From Cyclobacteriaceae bacterium (lineage in GTDB: Bacteria > Bacteroidota > Bacteroidia > Cytophagales > Cyclobacteriaceae), in assembly GCA_013141055.1 (NCBI GenBank), contig JABFRS010000001.1, forward strand, positions 3,031,319 to 3,095,318: a DNA stretch of 64,000 nucleotides. Reading direction: 5' to 3'. This document shows positions 1 through 9,164 of the stretch, one piece after another; within the stretch, counting starts at the first letter, position 1, and each line of letters opens with the position of its first letter. The notes under the pieces were generated by a model. It worked only from the letters and a program-made list of their open reading frames with translations, was not told where the DNA came from and made no database searches. A program made the translations under genes and the position numbers.

Positions 1-372
1 GAGGGAGAAAAGATCAGATTTCAGTTCAAAGGGGATAAGGAATTTGCTTCTGCCACGATTACTGGAATCCACAAGGATTTTATTAAAGTCAACAATGAGG
101 ATACCATCTATGTATCCGAGATCGGTGTCATTGATATGCGACACCATTCCAACAACAGTTTTCATACAGCAAGCTCGGGAAGAAAATTGATTGCTGCGGG
201 AGTCATTCTTTTGTTTACAGACATGCTTAATTCGTCTGATTCCAATACAATCAGCAGCGGCGTGTGGATCACCTCTGGTATCCTCGCAGGTGGTGGAACA
301 GTGATGCAGTTTTTTAATAATAACTATTTTAAAGTAGGTAGGAAAAAGAAGGTAACAATTGGTAGTATTTGA
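1..372 (+). CDS. C-terminal part of a membrane protein of unknown function (partial)
   Basis: The reading frame is open from the first base, so the gene begins outside the window; 123 residues are visible. The first ~45 residues are soluble and beta-rich (a stretch like F-K-G-D-K-E-F and D-F-I-K-V-N-N-E-D), followed by two hydrophobic segments (around KLIAAGVILLF and VWITSGILAGG) and a short basic tail KVGRKKKVTIG. I recognise only a general resemblance to small Bacteroidota proteins that pair a soluble beta domain with two membrane helices. It precedes prfB by 72 bp on the same strand. Function not assigned. Confidence 0.6.
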   Translation, partial: EGEKIRFQFKGDKEFASATITGIHKDFIKVNNEDTIYVSEIGVIDMRHHSNNSFHTASSGRKLIAAGVILLFTDMLNSSDSNTISSGVWITSGILAGGGTVMQFFNNNYFKVGRKKKVTIGSI

Positions 373-444
373 GGTCGAGCTACTTTATTCTGACGGCCGC
401 ATCCCAACTTCTTAATTCTCCGATTCTTCTTATATCTTTGCTCC

Positions 445-1543
445 ATGACATCAGAACAATTAAAAGATTTGAAGGCCCGAGTGGCTGCCTTGAGGAGGTA
501 TCTTTGACTACGATCGCAAGAGAGTAGAAATCGAAGACGAAGAACGTATTACACAGCAGGCCGAATTCTGGAATAACTCCAAGCAGGCCGAAGCAACCCT
601 GAAAAATATCCGAGCTAAGAAAGTCTGGACGGATGCTTATGACGCTGTCAGCAAGCAACTTGACGACCTTGAAGTATTGGTGGAATTTCATCAGGCAGGA
701 GATGTTTCCGAAGATGAGGTAAACGCGGAGTATAAAAATGCTGCGAGATCGATTGAGGAACTTGAATTCAAGAAGATGCTCAGCAAGGAAGAAGATCAGC
801 TAAGTGCTATGATCGAAATCAATCCTGGAGCAGGTGGTACGGAAAGTCAGGACTGGGCGGATATGCTTCACCGCATGTATATCATGTGGGGAGAGAAAAA
901 CGGCTATACGGTTCGTGAAGTAGATTATCAGGCAGGGGATGTTGCGGGGATTAAATCCGCGACGATCGAAATAGAAGGACCTTTTGCTTTTGGAAAGCTG
1001 AAATCTGAATCAGGCGTTCATCGTTTGGTAAGAATTTCTCCCTTTGATTCAAATGCCCGTCGTCATACATCTTTTGCATCGGTGTTTGTCTATCCTGAAG
1101 TGGATGACACAATCAATATTGAGATCAATCCGGCTGACATTGAAATGCAGACTTCCAGATCAGGTGGTGCGGGTGGTCAGAACGTAAATAAAGTAGAAAC
1201 AAAAGTTCAGCTCACACATAAGCCAACAGGAATTGTTATTGTTTGTCAGGTAGAGCGCTCTCAGCATGCGAATCGTGAGAAGGCCATGCAAATGCTGAAG
1301 TCCAGATTGTATCAACTTGAGATGGACAAGCGAAATGCTGCCCGTGATAAAGTGGAGGCTGGAAAAATGAAAATTGATTTCGGTTCTCAGATCAGAAACT
1401 ATGTATTGCATCCCTATAAACTTGTGAAGGATGCGCGCACTGGTGTTGAGCGAACGGATGCGCAAAATGTTCTTGACGGTGATTTGGATGATTTCATCAA
1501 AGCATTTCTCCTGGGCGCTCAGGAAAACGCAGTGAAACAATAA
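445..1543 (+). CDS. prfB: Peptide chain release factor 2, with programmed +1 frameshift
   Basis: Class I release factor that reads UGA and UAA and triggers peptide release on the ribosome. The gene is in two frames: codons 1-20 run from ATG at 445 to CTT at 502-504, then an in-frame TGA (505-507), and reading resumes one base on at GAC (506). The site AGGAGG-TAT-CTT-TGA-C has the same layout as the E. coli RF2 autoregulatory frameshift: an internal Shine-Dalgarno 3 nt before the slippery CTT, then a poor-context UGA. The joined protein is 365 residues, the family length. The anticodon-like SPF tripeptide is at about residues 198-200 and the catalytic GGQ at 243-245. The site should give feedback: low RF2 favours the shift. 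Annotation pipelines may call only the downstream part. Confidence 0.96.
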
Positions 1544-1570
1544 GCAATTTCTTACTTCCTATATTCTCCC

Positions 1571-2749
1571 GTGCTCAAACCAGGATCCTCAAAAATTTAC
1601 TCTACGCAGTTCTGGCTTCTCTGCACAAGCTCATTTCTTTTTTTTGCGAGCTTCAACATGCTGGTGCCGGGATTATTCATCTACCTGCCTTCCATTGGCG
1701 GGGCAGAATATATTGGACTGATCATCTCATTGTTTACTGTTACAGCCATGATCTCCCGTCCATTGAGCGGAAAGCTGGCAGACAGGATTGGAAGAAAGCC
1801 AGTGATAATGGCAGGAGCGCTGGTGTGCTTCATTTGCAGTTTACTTTATCCTGTCCTTACTACTGTATTTGGATTTTTGTTTCTGCGGTTGCTTCATGGA
1901 TTCTCTACAGGGTTTACTCCAACAGGCGAGGCGGCTTATATTTCCGACATCATTCCACCTGACAGAAGGGGAGAAGCGATGGGCCTTATGGGAACTTCCA
2001 GTAGTCTGGGAATGGCCAGTGGATTGTCTTTCGGTGGATGGTTCATATCCACCTATTCAATGGAATCTCTCTTCTATTGTTCTTCTGCTTTTGCAATCCT
2101 CTCGGCTTTGATTGTCATTACAATTAAAGAAACAGTAAAAGAGAAGCATGCAATAACGTACAGACTTCTTTTGGTAAGTAAGGTTGATCTTTTTGAACCT
2201 CGGGTTATCATGCCATGTGTAGTAATGGGATTATGTGCTTATGCTTATGGAACATTATTCACGATTGCGACAGACTACAGCACTTTCTTTGCAATTGAAA
2301 ACAAGGGACTTCTCTTCACTTATTTTACTATTGCGTCTCTTATGATTCGTCTTCTCGCGGGACGGGCGTCTGATACCTATGGTCGCGTTAGGGTATTAAA
2401 ATTTTCTACGATGATTATGACCATTGCGATGGGGATTATAGCTTTTGCTTCCACCAAGATGATGTTGATCATTGGAGTATTTATGTATGGATTGGGACAA
2501 GGTGCTAATTCCCCGACATTACTGGCGTGGGCCGCAGACCTCAGTTTGCCAGAGCATCGAGGAAGAGGTCTGGCATCATTATACATTCTGATGGAATTCG
2601 GAATTGGTATTGGAGCCTTCTTTTCGGGATTGATTTATGTCAATAATCCATTACAATTTTATATTCCATTTGGTGTCGGTGGCATACTTAGTTTCATAGC
2701 TTTCTTATATTTATGGACACGGCCTTCACGAGTGTCGGCGTTCAAATGA
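1571..2749 (+). CDS. Major facilitator superfamily transporter
   Basis: A 392-residue, 12-helix MFS permease of unknown substrate in the inner membrane. The loop 2-3 signature is visible as GKLADRIGRKP near residue 75, and a DRRGEAMG loop follows helix 4. Start is GTG at 1571, 27 bp after prfB; I see no better start. The stop overlaps the next gene as ATGA, so the two are probably translationally coupled. The general resemblance is to drug or sugar efflux MFS proteins (YfcJ/YhhS-like). Substrate cannot be told from sequence. Confidence 0.88.
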   Translation: MLKPGSSKIYSTQFWLLCTSSFLFFASFNMLVPGLFIYLPSIGGAEYIGLIISLFTVTAMISRPLSGKLADRIGRKPVIMAGALVCFICSLLYPVLTTVFGFLFLRLLHGFSTGFTPTGEAAYISDIIPPDRRGEAMGLMGTSSSLGMASGLSFGGWFISTYSMESLFYCSSAFAILSALIVITIKETVKEKHAITYRLLLVSKVDLFEPRVIMPCVVMGLCAYAYGTLFTIATDYSTFFAIENKGLLFTYFTIASLMIRLLAGRASDTYGRVRVLKFSTMIMTIAMGIIAFASTKMMLIIGVFMYGLGQGANSPTLLAWAADLSLPEHRGRGLASLYILMEFGIGIGAFFSGLIYVNNPLQFYIPFGVGGILSFIAFLYLWTRPSRVSAFK

Positions 2750-3414
2750 AAAACAATTCAATTTTTCTCGTTGTCTTTCTGATTGCCAGTGCTATTCAAT
2801 TGGTTGGTGCTGTAATTGAAATGCCTTTGATGCAGGATCTTTCAAAGCCAGTAATCATGATTTCACTGATGGGATACTATTGGATGGAGGCAGAAAAGCG
2901 TTCAGGAATTTTTATTCTGGCACTGCTCTTCTGTTGGGCAGGCGATGTGTTGCTGATCTTTCAACCTCAAGCCGAATGGTTCTTTATCTTCGGATTAGTG
3001 GCTTTTCTGGTAGGTCATCTTTTCTATATGATCTCTTACAGTAAATTCATGACAACGGATAAGACAAATGAATTGCTCTGGACTCAAAAAATCCGGTATT
3101 CATTGCCACTGATTCTCATCGGTACAGGATTAATCACCATTCTTTTCCCGAAGTTGGGCGCCTTAAAAATTCCGGTATTGATTTACTCTATGGTGCTTGT
3201 TGGTATGACCATGACGGCTTTATTCCGCTACGGCCGTACGACTTCCCAAAGCTTCTGGATGGTATTTCTGGGAGCTGTTCTTTTTATGGTCTCTGATTCA
3301 TTGCTCGCTATCAATAAATTTTATTCACCTCTGCCGATGGCCGGATTTCTGATCATGTTTACCTATATCAGTGCTCAATACTTTATTGTAGCAGGTGTAC
3401 TTAGACATAAATAA
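2746..3414 (+). CDS. YhhN/TMEM86-family membrane protein (lysoplasmalogenase-like)
   Basis: A 222-residue protein of about eight membrane helices. The family's conserved features are visible: K-P in helix 2 (LSKPVIMI), CWAGDVLL with an acidic residue in helix 3, GLVAFLVGHLFY, and VSDSLLA. Eukaryotic members (TMEM86) hydrolyse the vinyl-ether bond of lysoplasmalogens; the bacterial substrate is not established. I chose ATG 2746 (MKNNSIF) over an in-frame ATG at 2713 because it gives the classic ATGA overlap with the MFS gene and starts right at helix 1. A terminator follows directly. Confidence 0.8.
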   Translation: MKNNSIFLVVFLIASAIQLVGAVIEMPLMQDLSKPVIMISLMGYYWMEAEKRSGIFILALLFCWAGDVLLIFQPQAEWFFIFGLVAFLVGHLFYMISYSKFMTTDKTNELLWTQKIRYSLPLILIGTGLITILFPKLGALKIPVLIYSMVLVGMTMTALFRYGRTTSQSFWMVFLGAVLFMVSDSLLAINKFYSPLPMAGFLIMFTYISAQYFIVAGVLRHK

Positions 3415-3417
3415 AAA

Positions 3418-3446
3418 AGACCTGCATCGCTGCAGATCTTTTTTTA
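3418..3446. terminator. Bidirectional intrinsic terminator
   Basis: A nine-base-pair stem with one mismatch (AGACCTGCA / TGCAGATCT, loop TCGC) is followed by a T-run on the plus strand and preceded by an A-run, which is a T-run on the minus strand. It sits between the convergent YhhN and GIN-domain genes and can end both. Confidence 0.8.
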
Positions 3447-3473
3447 ATCTCTAATCTTTTGATCTTAATCTCA

Positions 3474-4286
3474 TTACATTTTTCTCACTTTTCCACTTCC
3501 TGCAGAATGGCTATTTACGCGGGCTGGATTTCCCTTATATGTTACACTACCGCTGCCACTGATTACAGCATCAAGATCTGACTTCACGCTGATTTCCACA
3601 TCGCCCGACCCGGATATCCGTACTTCACATTTGTCTGCTTCAAGATTTGATGCTAAAACTCTTCCTGAGCCGCTGATCTTTGCGGTTACTACCTTCGCAG
3701 TTCCATCTGCCTGAATTCTTCCGGAACCTGAGATACCAAAATCTGCCTGCTCACGAATGGTGATGGATAGAATAACTCTTCCACTTCCGCTTACATCACT
3801 GTCAAAATTGCCACAAGAACCTTTTAGATCAATATTGCCAGATCCCGAAACATCAGCTTCTATATTTCCATCAGCAGCAGCTTCCAATTTTAAAGAACCA
3901 GAGCCGCTTACTTTTAATTCAAGATTTTTTGTTGAGAATTTATCTTCAGCAATTACATCTCCGGATCCACTAACGCTTATTCCTTCAAGATCTTTTACAG
4001 TAACATATGCAGTGATTCTGTCACTATCTTTCCAGTTAAAGTCCATCCATTTTCCTTCCTTGCCAATAGAAAGTCTTCCGCCGTTTACTTCGGTTTCAAT
4101 TTCTTTCAAAAGATTCGCAGGGCCTTCGAGTTCAACTTTTTGAACACTTCCCTGTTTCAGGTAAAGTTTGCCAGGAACGCGGAAGGAAAGTTTTGTAAAG
4201 TTCTCGACGTTTCTCACCTCACGCGTCTGCGCGAATGAAAGAACGCTGATGGCTAAAATGACTATTAACAGTGATAGTTTTTTCAT
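3474..4286 (-). CDS. GIN-domain (DUF2807) secreted beta-solenoid protein
   Basis: A 270-residue exported protein with a signal peptide (MKKLSLLIVILAISVLSFA-Q). After a beta-rich N-terminal part it contains nine SGSG or AGSG motifs (SGSGDV, SGSGSL, SGSGNI, SGSGRV and so on), spaced about 19-22 residues, up to the C-terminus. This is the head-GIN domain pattern of Bacteroidota, a right-handed beta-helix thought to be surface or periplasmic. Function unknown; the fold suggests an adhesive or structural role. A weak promoter lies upstream on the minus strand (TTTTTTG, then about 21 nt, then TAGTTTAA). Confidence 0.85.
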   Translation of the reverse strand: MKKLSLLIVILAISVLSFAQTREVRNVENFTKLSFRVPGKLYLKQGSVQKVELEGPANLLKEIETEVNGGRLSIGKEGKWMDFNWKDSDRITAYVTVKDLEGISVSGSGDVIAEDKFSTKNLELKVSGSGSLKLEAAADGNIEADVSGSGNIDLKGSCGNFDSDVSGSGRVILSITIREQADFGISGSGRIQADGTAKVVTAKISGSGRVLASNLEADKCEVRISGSGDVEISVKSDLDAVISGSGSVTYKGNPARVNSHSAGSGKVRKM

Positions 4287-4382
4287 GGGTATTTCTTTTA
4301 AACTAGTAATACAGACTGGTTGGCGTCAAAAAAGGTTGCACGGGCCTGTGTCTTATATTTGACGTAATCACCAATCTGGTGG

Positions 4383-4496
4383 TTACATATCCTTACCGGC
4401 AATATGCTTCACCTTAGAAATTTGTAAAGAAATGCCGTCAAATTCATCGCTTTCGGTCTTTTTGATCCTGAAAAAAATCTCTAGCGCTTGCGTCAT
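4383..4496 (-). CDS. Possible 37-residue small protein
   Basis: On the minus strand an ATG at 4496 opens 37 codons ending in TAA at 4383-4385. The peptide (MTQALEIFFRIKKTESDEF...) has balanced charge, mixed amphipathic character and little bias, more like protein than random intergenic DNA, and GGGAG lies just before the ATG. It sits in an otherwise empty 375-bp gap upstream of the GIN-domain gene, on the same strand. No homology can be judged here; it could be chance. Confidence 0.3.
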   Translation of the reverse strand: MTQALEIFFRIKKTESDEFDGISLQISKVKHIAGKDM

Positions 4497-4661
4497 CTCC
4501 CATTCGTATTATAGAAAGCTGAAAGAAGATATATCTCTGGATAGTAATCTTATCCTTCATTTAGAATGATATTAAAATAGAACTTTCCTGCAGTTAGATG
4601 CCTTTTTTCTGTATGCTGCATAGAGGAAATAAATTAATTTAGCCGCCTTATTAAAAACATC
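4497..4661. other. Gene-free part of the gap before the Tet-like MFS gene
   Basis: I see no ORF, RNA or clear terminator here. The sequence is AT-rich and should carry the promoter of the MFS gene at 4662. The best -7-like match, TAATTTAG about 25 nt before the ATG, is weak. Confidence 0.4.
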
Positions 4662-5912
4662 ATGGCAAAGCCGAAAGCAGCTCTTGGATTTATTTTTGTT
4701 ACACTTTTAATCGACGTAACAGGTTTTGGAATCATCATACCTGTTGTTCCCAGTTTGATTCAGGAGCTTCTAGGACCAGGATCATCCATAAGTCTTGCCG
4801 CAACGTATGGTGCATGGTTGATTGCTGCCTACGCTTTAACGCAATTTTTCTGCGCTCCCATCATGGGTGGACTTAGTGATCAATATGGCAGAAGGCCTGT
4901 CTTATTAGCCGCTTTATTTGGATTTGGCCTTGATTACCTGTTTGTTGTTTATGCTCCGAACATCGCATGGCTTTTTGTTGGTCGCATTATAGCGGGTGCG
5001 ATGGGAGCAAGCTTCACAACAGCCGGTGCTTACATTGCAGACATCAGTACTAATGAAAATCGCGCACAGAATTTTGGGATCATTGGCGCTGCCTTCGGGT
5101 TGGGATTCATTATTGGTCCTGTGATTGGTGGATTGCTCGGCGATTTTGGTCCTCGTGTTCCCTTTATTGCTGCTGCGATACTGACATTATTAAACTGGCT
5201 GTACGGATATTTTATTCTTCCAGAATCGCTATCGAAAGAAAACAGAAGACCCTTTGAATGGAAAAGGGCAAATCCTTTCGGGACATTATTGAATCTCTGG
5301 AAATACCCGGTTATCTCGGGCTTATTGATTGCGATAACCTGTCTTTATCTTGCTGCACATGCTGTGCAAAGCAACTGGTCTTACTTTACGATTGAAAAGT
5401 TTAAATGGGAGCCGGGTCAAATCGGTATTTCTCTTGCGGTTGTGGGTTTTATGTTTGCCATTGTTCAGGGACTTCTTATCAGGAAAATTATTCCGGCTCT
5501 GGGTCAGCAAAAGAGCGTGTTCGTTGGCCTTGCATTATACTCACTTGGATTTTTATGTTATGCTTTCGCAACACACGGTTGGATGATGTACGCCTTTACA
5601 GTCATCTATTGTCTTGGAGGAATTGCCGGGCCTGCATTACAGGGAATCATGTCAGGGGTTGTTCCTGCTAACGCACAGGGAGAATTGCAAGGAGGATTCA
5701 CGAGTCTCATGAGTGTGAGTTCTATTCTTGGCCCTTTGATGATGAATGGACTTTTTGCTTACTATACTTCTGTGGAGGCCCCTATTTATTTTCCTGGTGC
5801 AGCGATGTTGCTGGGAGCGGTGCTTACATTAATAAGCGCTGTGTTGGCGAGAAGAACTTTCAAAAAGACTAACCTTCTGAATTCTGTTCCTCCTCCGGTA
5901 GCGAAGGCTTAG
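4662..5912 (+). CDS. TCR/Tet-type MFS efflux transporter
   Basis: A 416-residue, 12-helix MFS protein closest in character to the TetA group: N-terminal [17 protein letters not shown], motif A as [14 protein letters not shown] near residue 72, motif C-like [16 protein letters not shown] around residue 145, and a [10 protein letters not shown] helix. Such proteins exchange protons for drugs or other small molecules. Many chromosomal members in Bacteroidota are not resistance determinants, so tetracycline export should not be assumed. The last 44 bp overlap the 3' end of the exonuclease gene on the other strand. Confidence 0.87.
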   Translation: MAKPKAALGFIFVTLLIDVTGFGIIIPVVPSLIQELLGPGSSISLAATYGAWLIAAYALTQFFCAPIMGGLSDQYGRRPVLLAALFGFGLDYLFVVYAPNIAWLFVGRIIAGAMGASFTTAGAYIADISTNENRAQNFGIIGAAFGLGFIIGPVIGGLLGDFGPRVPFIAAAILTLLNWLYGYFILPESLSKENRRPFEWKRANPFGTLLNLWKYPVISGLLIAITCLYLAAHAVQSNWSYFTIEKFKWEPGQIGISLAVVGFMFAIVQGLLIRKIIPALGQQKSVFVGLALYSLGFLCYAFATHGWMMYAFTVIYCLGGIAGPALQGIMSGVVPANAQGELQGGFTSLMSVSSILGPLMMNGLFAYYTSVEAPIYFPGAAMLLGAVLTLISAVLARRTFKKTNLLNSVPPPVAKA

Positions 5913-6516
5913 GTTTTGGAACCGCTGGCATTTTCTTAAGAGTCTCATAGATATTTAAGCAAACCCATGCGTCGGTAGCAGCGTAGCTTACCTGCTTTTC
6001 ATTAAGCTGAGGAGCTTCCCAGTTGCTGGTTTGCGCACTTTTTGAAATGCGAAAGCCTAACAAAAGGGCGGTCAGTTTTTTTACGCTTTCAACTTCAAGC
6101 CCTTTATCTTTTGAAAGTAGCGCTAGCTCAACAAAACCAGCCGGCTTAAATTTTTTCAAATGTTGGAGTGCTTTCAGATCATCACGAATTGCAACGCCTG
6201 CTTTTTCTATCGATTCATTTTGCAAGAACTGAATAATCTCAGGAGTCAACCCGGTAGCCATTAATCGAATGATATAAACAGTTTCGGGAAGTGCAATCTG
6301 AAGGATCGCTACTTTATTATACTGACCTCTTACGAAAACGGGTTTTGTTTCGGTATCAAATCCTATCGTAGAGTGGCGATTTATTTCGCGAAAAGCGTTT
6401 GCAAGTTCTTCAGGGTCAGAAATGACCACTACTTTTCCATCAAAAGCTCCTAACGGAAGTAGATTGATCTCCTCGTTAGTAATGGTCGTATTTCCGTTAT
6501 GCGGGTTTGGCATCAC
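5869..6516 (-). CDS. 3'-5' exonuclease domain protein (RNase D-like, DEDDy)
   Basis: 215 residues with a DnaQ/RNase D-like exonuclease domain: motif I GFDTETKP (D and E), motif II Asp in [11 protein letters not shown], and motif III YAATDAW (Y and D), so the DEDDy metal-binding set is complete. There is no HRDC domain, unlike full RNase D, matching the short WRN-like exonucleases common in Bacteroidota. Substrate (RNA or DNA) is open. Start is ATG 6516 (or the next codon, 6513). It overlaps the end of the nhaC-type gene by 20 bp, so it is likely the second gene of that transcript. Its 3' end overlaps the opposing MFS gene by 44 bp. Confidence 0.85.
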   Translation of the reverse strand: MMPNPHNGNTTITNEEINLLPLGAFDGKVVVISDPEELANAFREINRHSTIGFDTETKPVFVRGQYNKVAILQIALPETVYIIRLMATGLTPEIIQFLQNESIEKAGVAIRDDLKALQHLKKFKPAGFVELALLSKDKGLEVESVKKLTALLLGFRISKSAQTSNWEAPQLNEKQVSYAATDAWVCLNIYETLKKMPAVPKPKPSLPEEEQNSEG

Positions 6517-7948
6517 TAAACCTTCGTATCTTAAAATTCAAGTAAGCCTGCAGGACTGTCATCAGTGGACTAATAATGCAAAAGAAACAGTATGGTGCAT
6601 ACACCATCGTTGCAACACCGAGAACATTTGCCTGAGTAGCGCCACACGTGTTCCATGGAATTAAAACAGAAGTTACGGTGCCTGCATCTTCCAGCGTGCG
6701 ACTCAGTAATTCAGGTTTATATCCTCTCTCACGGTAAGTGCTTGAGTACATCCTTCCAGGTATTGCGATTGCCATGTATTGATCGGATGCAGTAAAGTTA
6801 AAAAACACACACGTGGCAGCAGTGCTCGCTACCAAAGATCCTGTGCTATGTGCAAACCGGATGATTTCTTCTGCAATGCGGTTTAATAAACCGGATGATT
6901 CCATTACTCCACCAAAGATCATAGCGCAGAGGATAAGCCAGATGGTGTTCAGCATTCCACTCATTCCCCGTGCTGTCAACAGATCGGAGATCATTTTGTT
7001 GTCCGTTTGAATATTGATGGTCGTGGTCAATGCTTTCATGACAGCGACAAAGGAACTCTTTACAGAATTTCCACTAATCGCAGAGATCTGGTCAATGATC
7101 TGTGGTTGAAAGATGATGGCAAAAATTCCACCAAGCAAAGCTCCAATCATCAAAGCTGGCAGGGCAGGTACTTTTTTTACAATCATGAAAATTACCAACG
7201 CAGGAACTACAAAGAGGAGCGGGTTGAGATTGAATTTACTTTCGATGGCAGATAATACAGCAGTAGTATCCGTTGCTGTTACGTGCGTGTCAAGAGTAAA
7301 TCCCCAGACGAAAAAGATCAGTAAGGTGATCGCCAGAGTCGGCACCGTTGTATAGATCATGTATTTCACGTGAGTGAAAAGATCAGTACCTGCCATCGCT
7401 GGAGCGAGATTAGTGGTGTCGCTCAGGGGCGACATCTTATCTCCGAAGTAGGCACCGGATATGATGGCACCTGCAATAACACCTTCCGATATGTCCATTG
7501 CTTTTCCAATTCCCAATAAGGCTATTCCTACTGTGGCTACCGTGGACCAGCTGGATCCTGTGGCAAGAGAGACGACGCAACAGACAATGCATGCAGCAAA
7601 AAGGAAAATAGTAGGATTTAAGATCTTCAATCCATAATAGATCATTGCAGGAACAATTCCACTGAGAAGCCATGTGCCTGAAAGAGAGCCGATCACAAGA
7701 AGGATCAGCATAGCGCCCATTGCTGAGCTGATGCTTTTAACAATACTGGATTCAATTTCTTCCCAGGTGTATCCGAGTTTGTAGGAAATGATACCCGCGA
7801 TTCCGGCGGCAAGTAAGAGTGCAATCTGGTTGGCACCTGAGATCGCATCGTTACCCAATACAATCACGTTGATAGTAAGGAGAGAAATTAGTATTACGAT
7901 GGGAATGAAAGCATGAACTAAATTCGGCCGCCTCTTATCTTGAGTCAT
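6497..7948 (-). CDS. nhaC: NhaC-family Na+/H+ antiporter
   Basis: A 483-residue polytopic inner-membrane antiporter. NhaC features are clear: an ATGSSWSTVATVG segment near residue 130, SGAYFGDKMSPLSDTTNLAPA around 165-185, and LIPWNTCGATQANVLGV near the C-terminus. Family members exchange cytoplasmic Na+ for H+; some relatives move malate/lactate or arginine/ornithine, so ion choice is inferred. It is first in a two-gene unit with the exonuclease. A candidate promoter lies at 7968-7997. Confidence 0.88.
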   Translation of the reverse strand: MTQDKRRPNLVHAFIPIVILISLLTINVIVLGNDAISGANQIALLLAAGIAGIISYKLGYTWEEIESSIVKSISSAMGAMLILLVIGSLSGTWLLSGIVPAMIYYGLKILNPTIFLFAACIVCCVVSLATGSSWSTVATVGIALLGIGKAMDISEGVIAGAIISGAYFGDKMSPLSDTTNLAPAMAGTDLFTHVKYMIYTTVPTLAITLLIFFVWGFTLDTHVTATDTTAVLSAIESKFNLNPLLFVVPALVIFMIVKKVPALPALMIGALLGGIFAIIFQPQIIDQISAISGNSVKSSFVAVMKALTTTINIQTDNKMISDLLTARGMSGMLNTIWLILCAMIFGGVMESSGLLNRIAEEIIRFAHSTGSLVASTAATCVFFNFTASDQYMAIAIPGRMYSSTYRERGYKPELLSRTLEDAGTVTSVLIPWNTCGATQANVLGVATMVYAPYCFFCIISPLMTVLQAYLNFKIRRFSDAKPA

Positions 7949-7967
7949 TCAATGTAAATTTGATTGA

Positions 7968-7997
7968 ACAATATAGCCTATTTAACAATTAGTCCAA
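7968..7997 (-). promoter_or_regulatory. Candidate promoter of nhaC
   Basis: On the minus strand TTG (7997-7995), a 19-nt spacer and TATATTGT (7975-7968) match the Bacteroidota -33/-7 arrangement with two mismatches in the -7 element. It is about 20 nt upstream of the ATG. Confidence 0.35.
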
Positions 7998-8079
7998 TCA
8001 GGCACTTAAATCATTGATGAATCTCACCCAAATTTGCCCTTTAAATTACTTAACTTAGGATTTCAACGTCCAACACTTT

Positions 8080-8589
8080 ATGAATTCTGCAGCAGTCATC
8101 GAAAAAGCCAAACATTCGTCTTTTTGGAGGTGGATTTTGAATCAATCACTCTACCGGATGGTTCCTTTCAATGCTCCTCACAAATTTCAGGTTGTTGAGA
8201 TCGGTGATCATTTTCTCAAAGCCCTTATTCCTTACCGTCGCAGTAACTTCAATCATATAAAAGGTCTTCATGCATGCGGACTTGCAACCATTTCGGAATT
8301 TGCGACAGGGTTCTTATTGCTTTCACGTCTCGACATAAAGAAATACAGATTGATCATGCGCCGTATTGAAATGGAGTATCATTATCAAGGTAAGATGGAT
8401 GCATATGCTGAGTTCAGCACTTCCGATGAATGGTTTCAGAAAGAAATTATAGTTCCACTGCAAACGCAGGAGTCTGTTGAGGTTCCGTGCATTATTAAAA
8501 TTCATGATGTTAAGGGAAATCACCTCACAACAGGAAAAGTTTTCTGGCAGGTCAAAGACTGGACAAAGGTGAAAACAAAACTGACTTAG
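8080..8589 (+). CDS. DUF4442 hotdog-fold protein (thioesterase-like)
   Basis: 169 residues with the DUF4442 pattern: an N-terminal helix (FWRWILNQSLYRMVPFNAPHKF), central LIPYRRSNFNHIKGLHACGLATISEFATG, and a beta-rich C-terminal half. The fold is the hotdog of YbgC/PaaI-type acyl thioesterases. Catalysis is unproven for this branch. Stand-alone gene; no enzyme partner among its neighbours. Confidence 0.78.
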   Translation: MNSAAVIEKAKHSSFWRWILNQSLYRMVPFNAPHKFQVVEIGDHFLKALIPYRRSNFNHIKGLHACGLATISEFATGFLLLSRLDIKKYRLIMRRIEMEYHYQGKMDAYAEFSTSDEWFQKEIIVPLQTQESVEVPCIIKIHDVKGNHLTTGKVFWQVKDWTKVKTKLT

Positions 8590-8687
8590 TTTCTTTTTGG
8601 ATCACTTTGACCTTTTTTCGCTTCCGGTTAGTCTTTATAGTTTGATCTTTCATCTTTATATTTATAAGTGTTTCTAAACCTCTGCTT

Positions 8688-9164
8688 ATGCGAAAAATAG
8701 ATCTTCTGCTTTCGGAATACGGTGAGAGCCACCAGAATGCAACCAACAAGGCAATTCACTGGATTTGTGTTCCTCTGATTTTTTTTAGTGTAATAGGATT
8801 GATTGCTTCTATTCCGCCGGGACCAGTTCAATCTTTTCTGGGAGAGGGAAATCCATATGCCAACTGGGCTACCATCGTTCTGATCTTTGCAATTGCTTAT
8901 TACTTTACTTTATCGATCACGTTGACGATCGGAATGGTCTTGTTTGCGTTACTCTGTCTTTTTTTAGCGAATGCTATCTCCGCAGCCGGCATTCCGTTGT
9001 GGGCTGCAAGCCTTGGTATTTTTGTTGTGGCGTGGATCGGTCAGTTCTATGGACATAAAGTGGAAGGTAAGAAACCTTCTTTCTTAAAAGATCTGCAGTT
9101 TCTTATGATCGGACCTGCCTGGCTCATGCATTTCATTTATAAAAAAATCGGAATTCCTTACTAA
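8688..9164 (+). CDS. Mpo1-like (DUF962) membrane protein
   Basis: 158 residues, four predicted helices. The N-terminus has the family signature LSEYGESHQNATNKAIHWICVPLI, whose histidines match the iron-binding histidines of yeast Mpo1, and a second set is in AWIGQFYGHKVEGKKPSF (GHxxEGKKP). Mpo1 is an Fe(II) dioxygenase for alpha-oxidation of 2-hydroxy fatty acids. Bacteroidota make 2-hydroxy fatty acids for sphingolipids and sulfonolipids, so a lipid role is plausible but inferred. The stop directly abuts the next gene's start. Confidence 0.8.
   Translation: MRKIDLLLSEYGESHQNATNKAIHWICVPLIFFSVIGLIASIPPGPVQSFLGEGNPYANWATIVLIFAIAYYFTLSITLTIGMVLFALLCLFLANAISAAGIPLWAASLGIFVVAWIGQFYGHKVEGKKPSFLKDLQFLMIGPAWLMHFIYKKIGIPY

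Noticed and set aside
1160-1540. Open frames antisense or out of frame to prfB and to other long genes, such as 19071-19304, 50963-51358 and 62740-62997
   Set aside because: They lie wholly inside strongly supported genes, lack domain patterns and have shadow-like composition.
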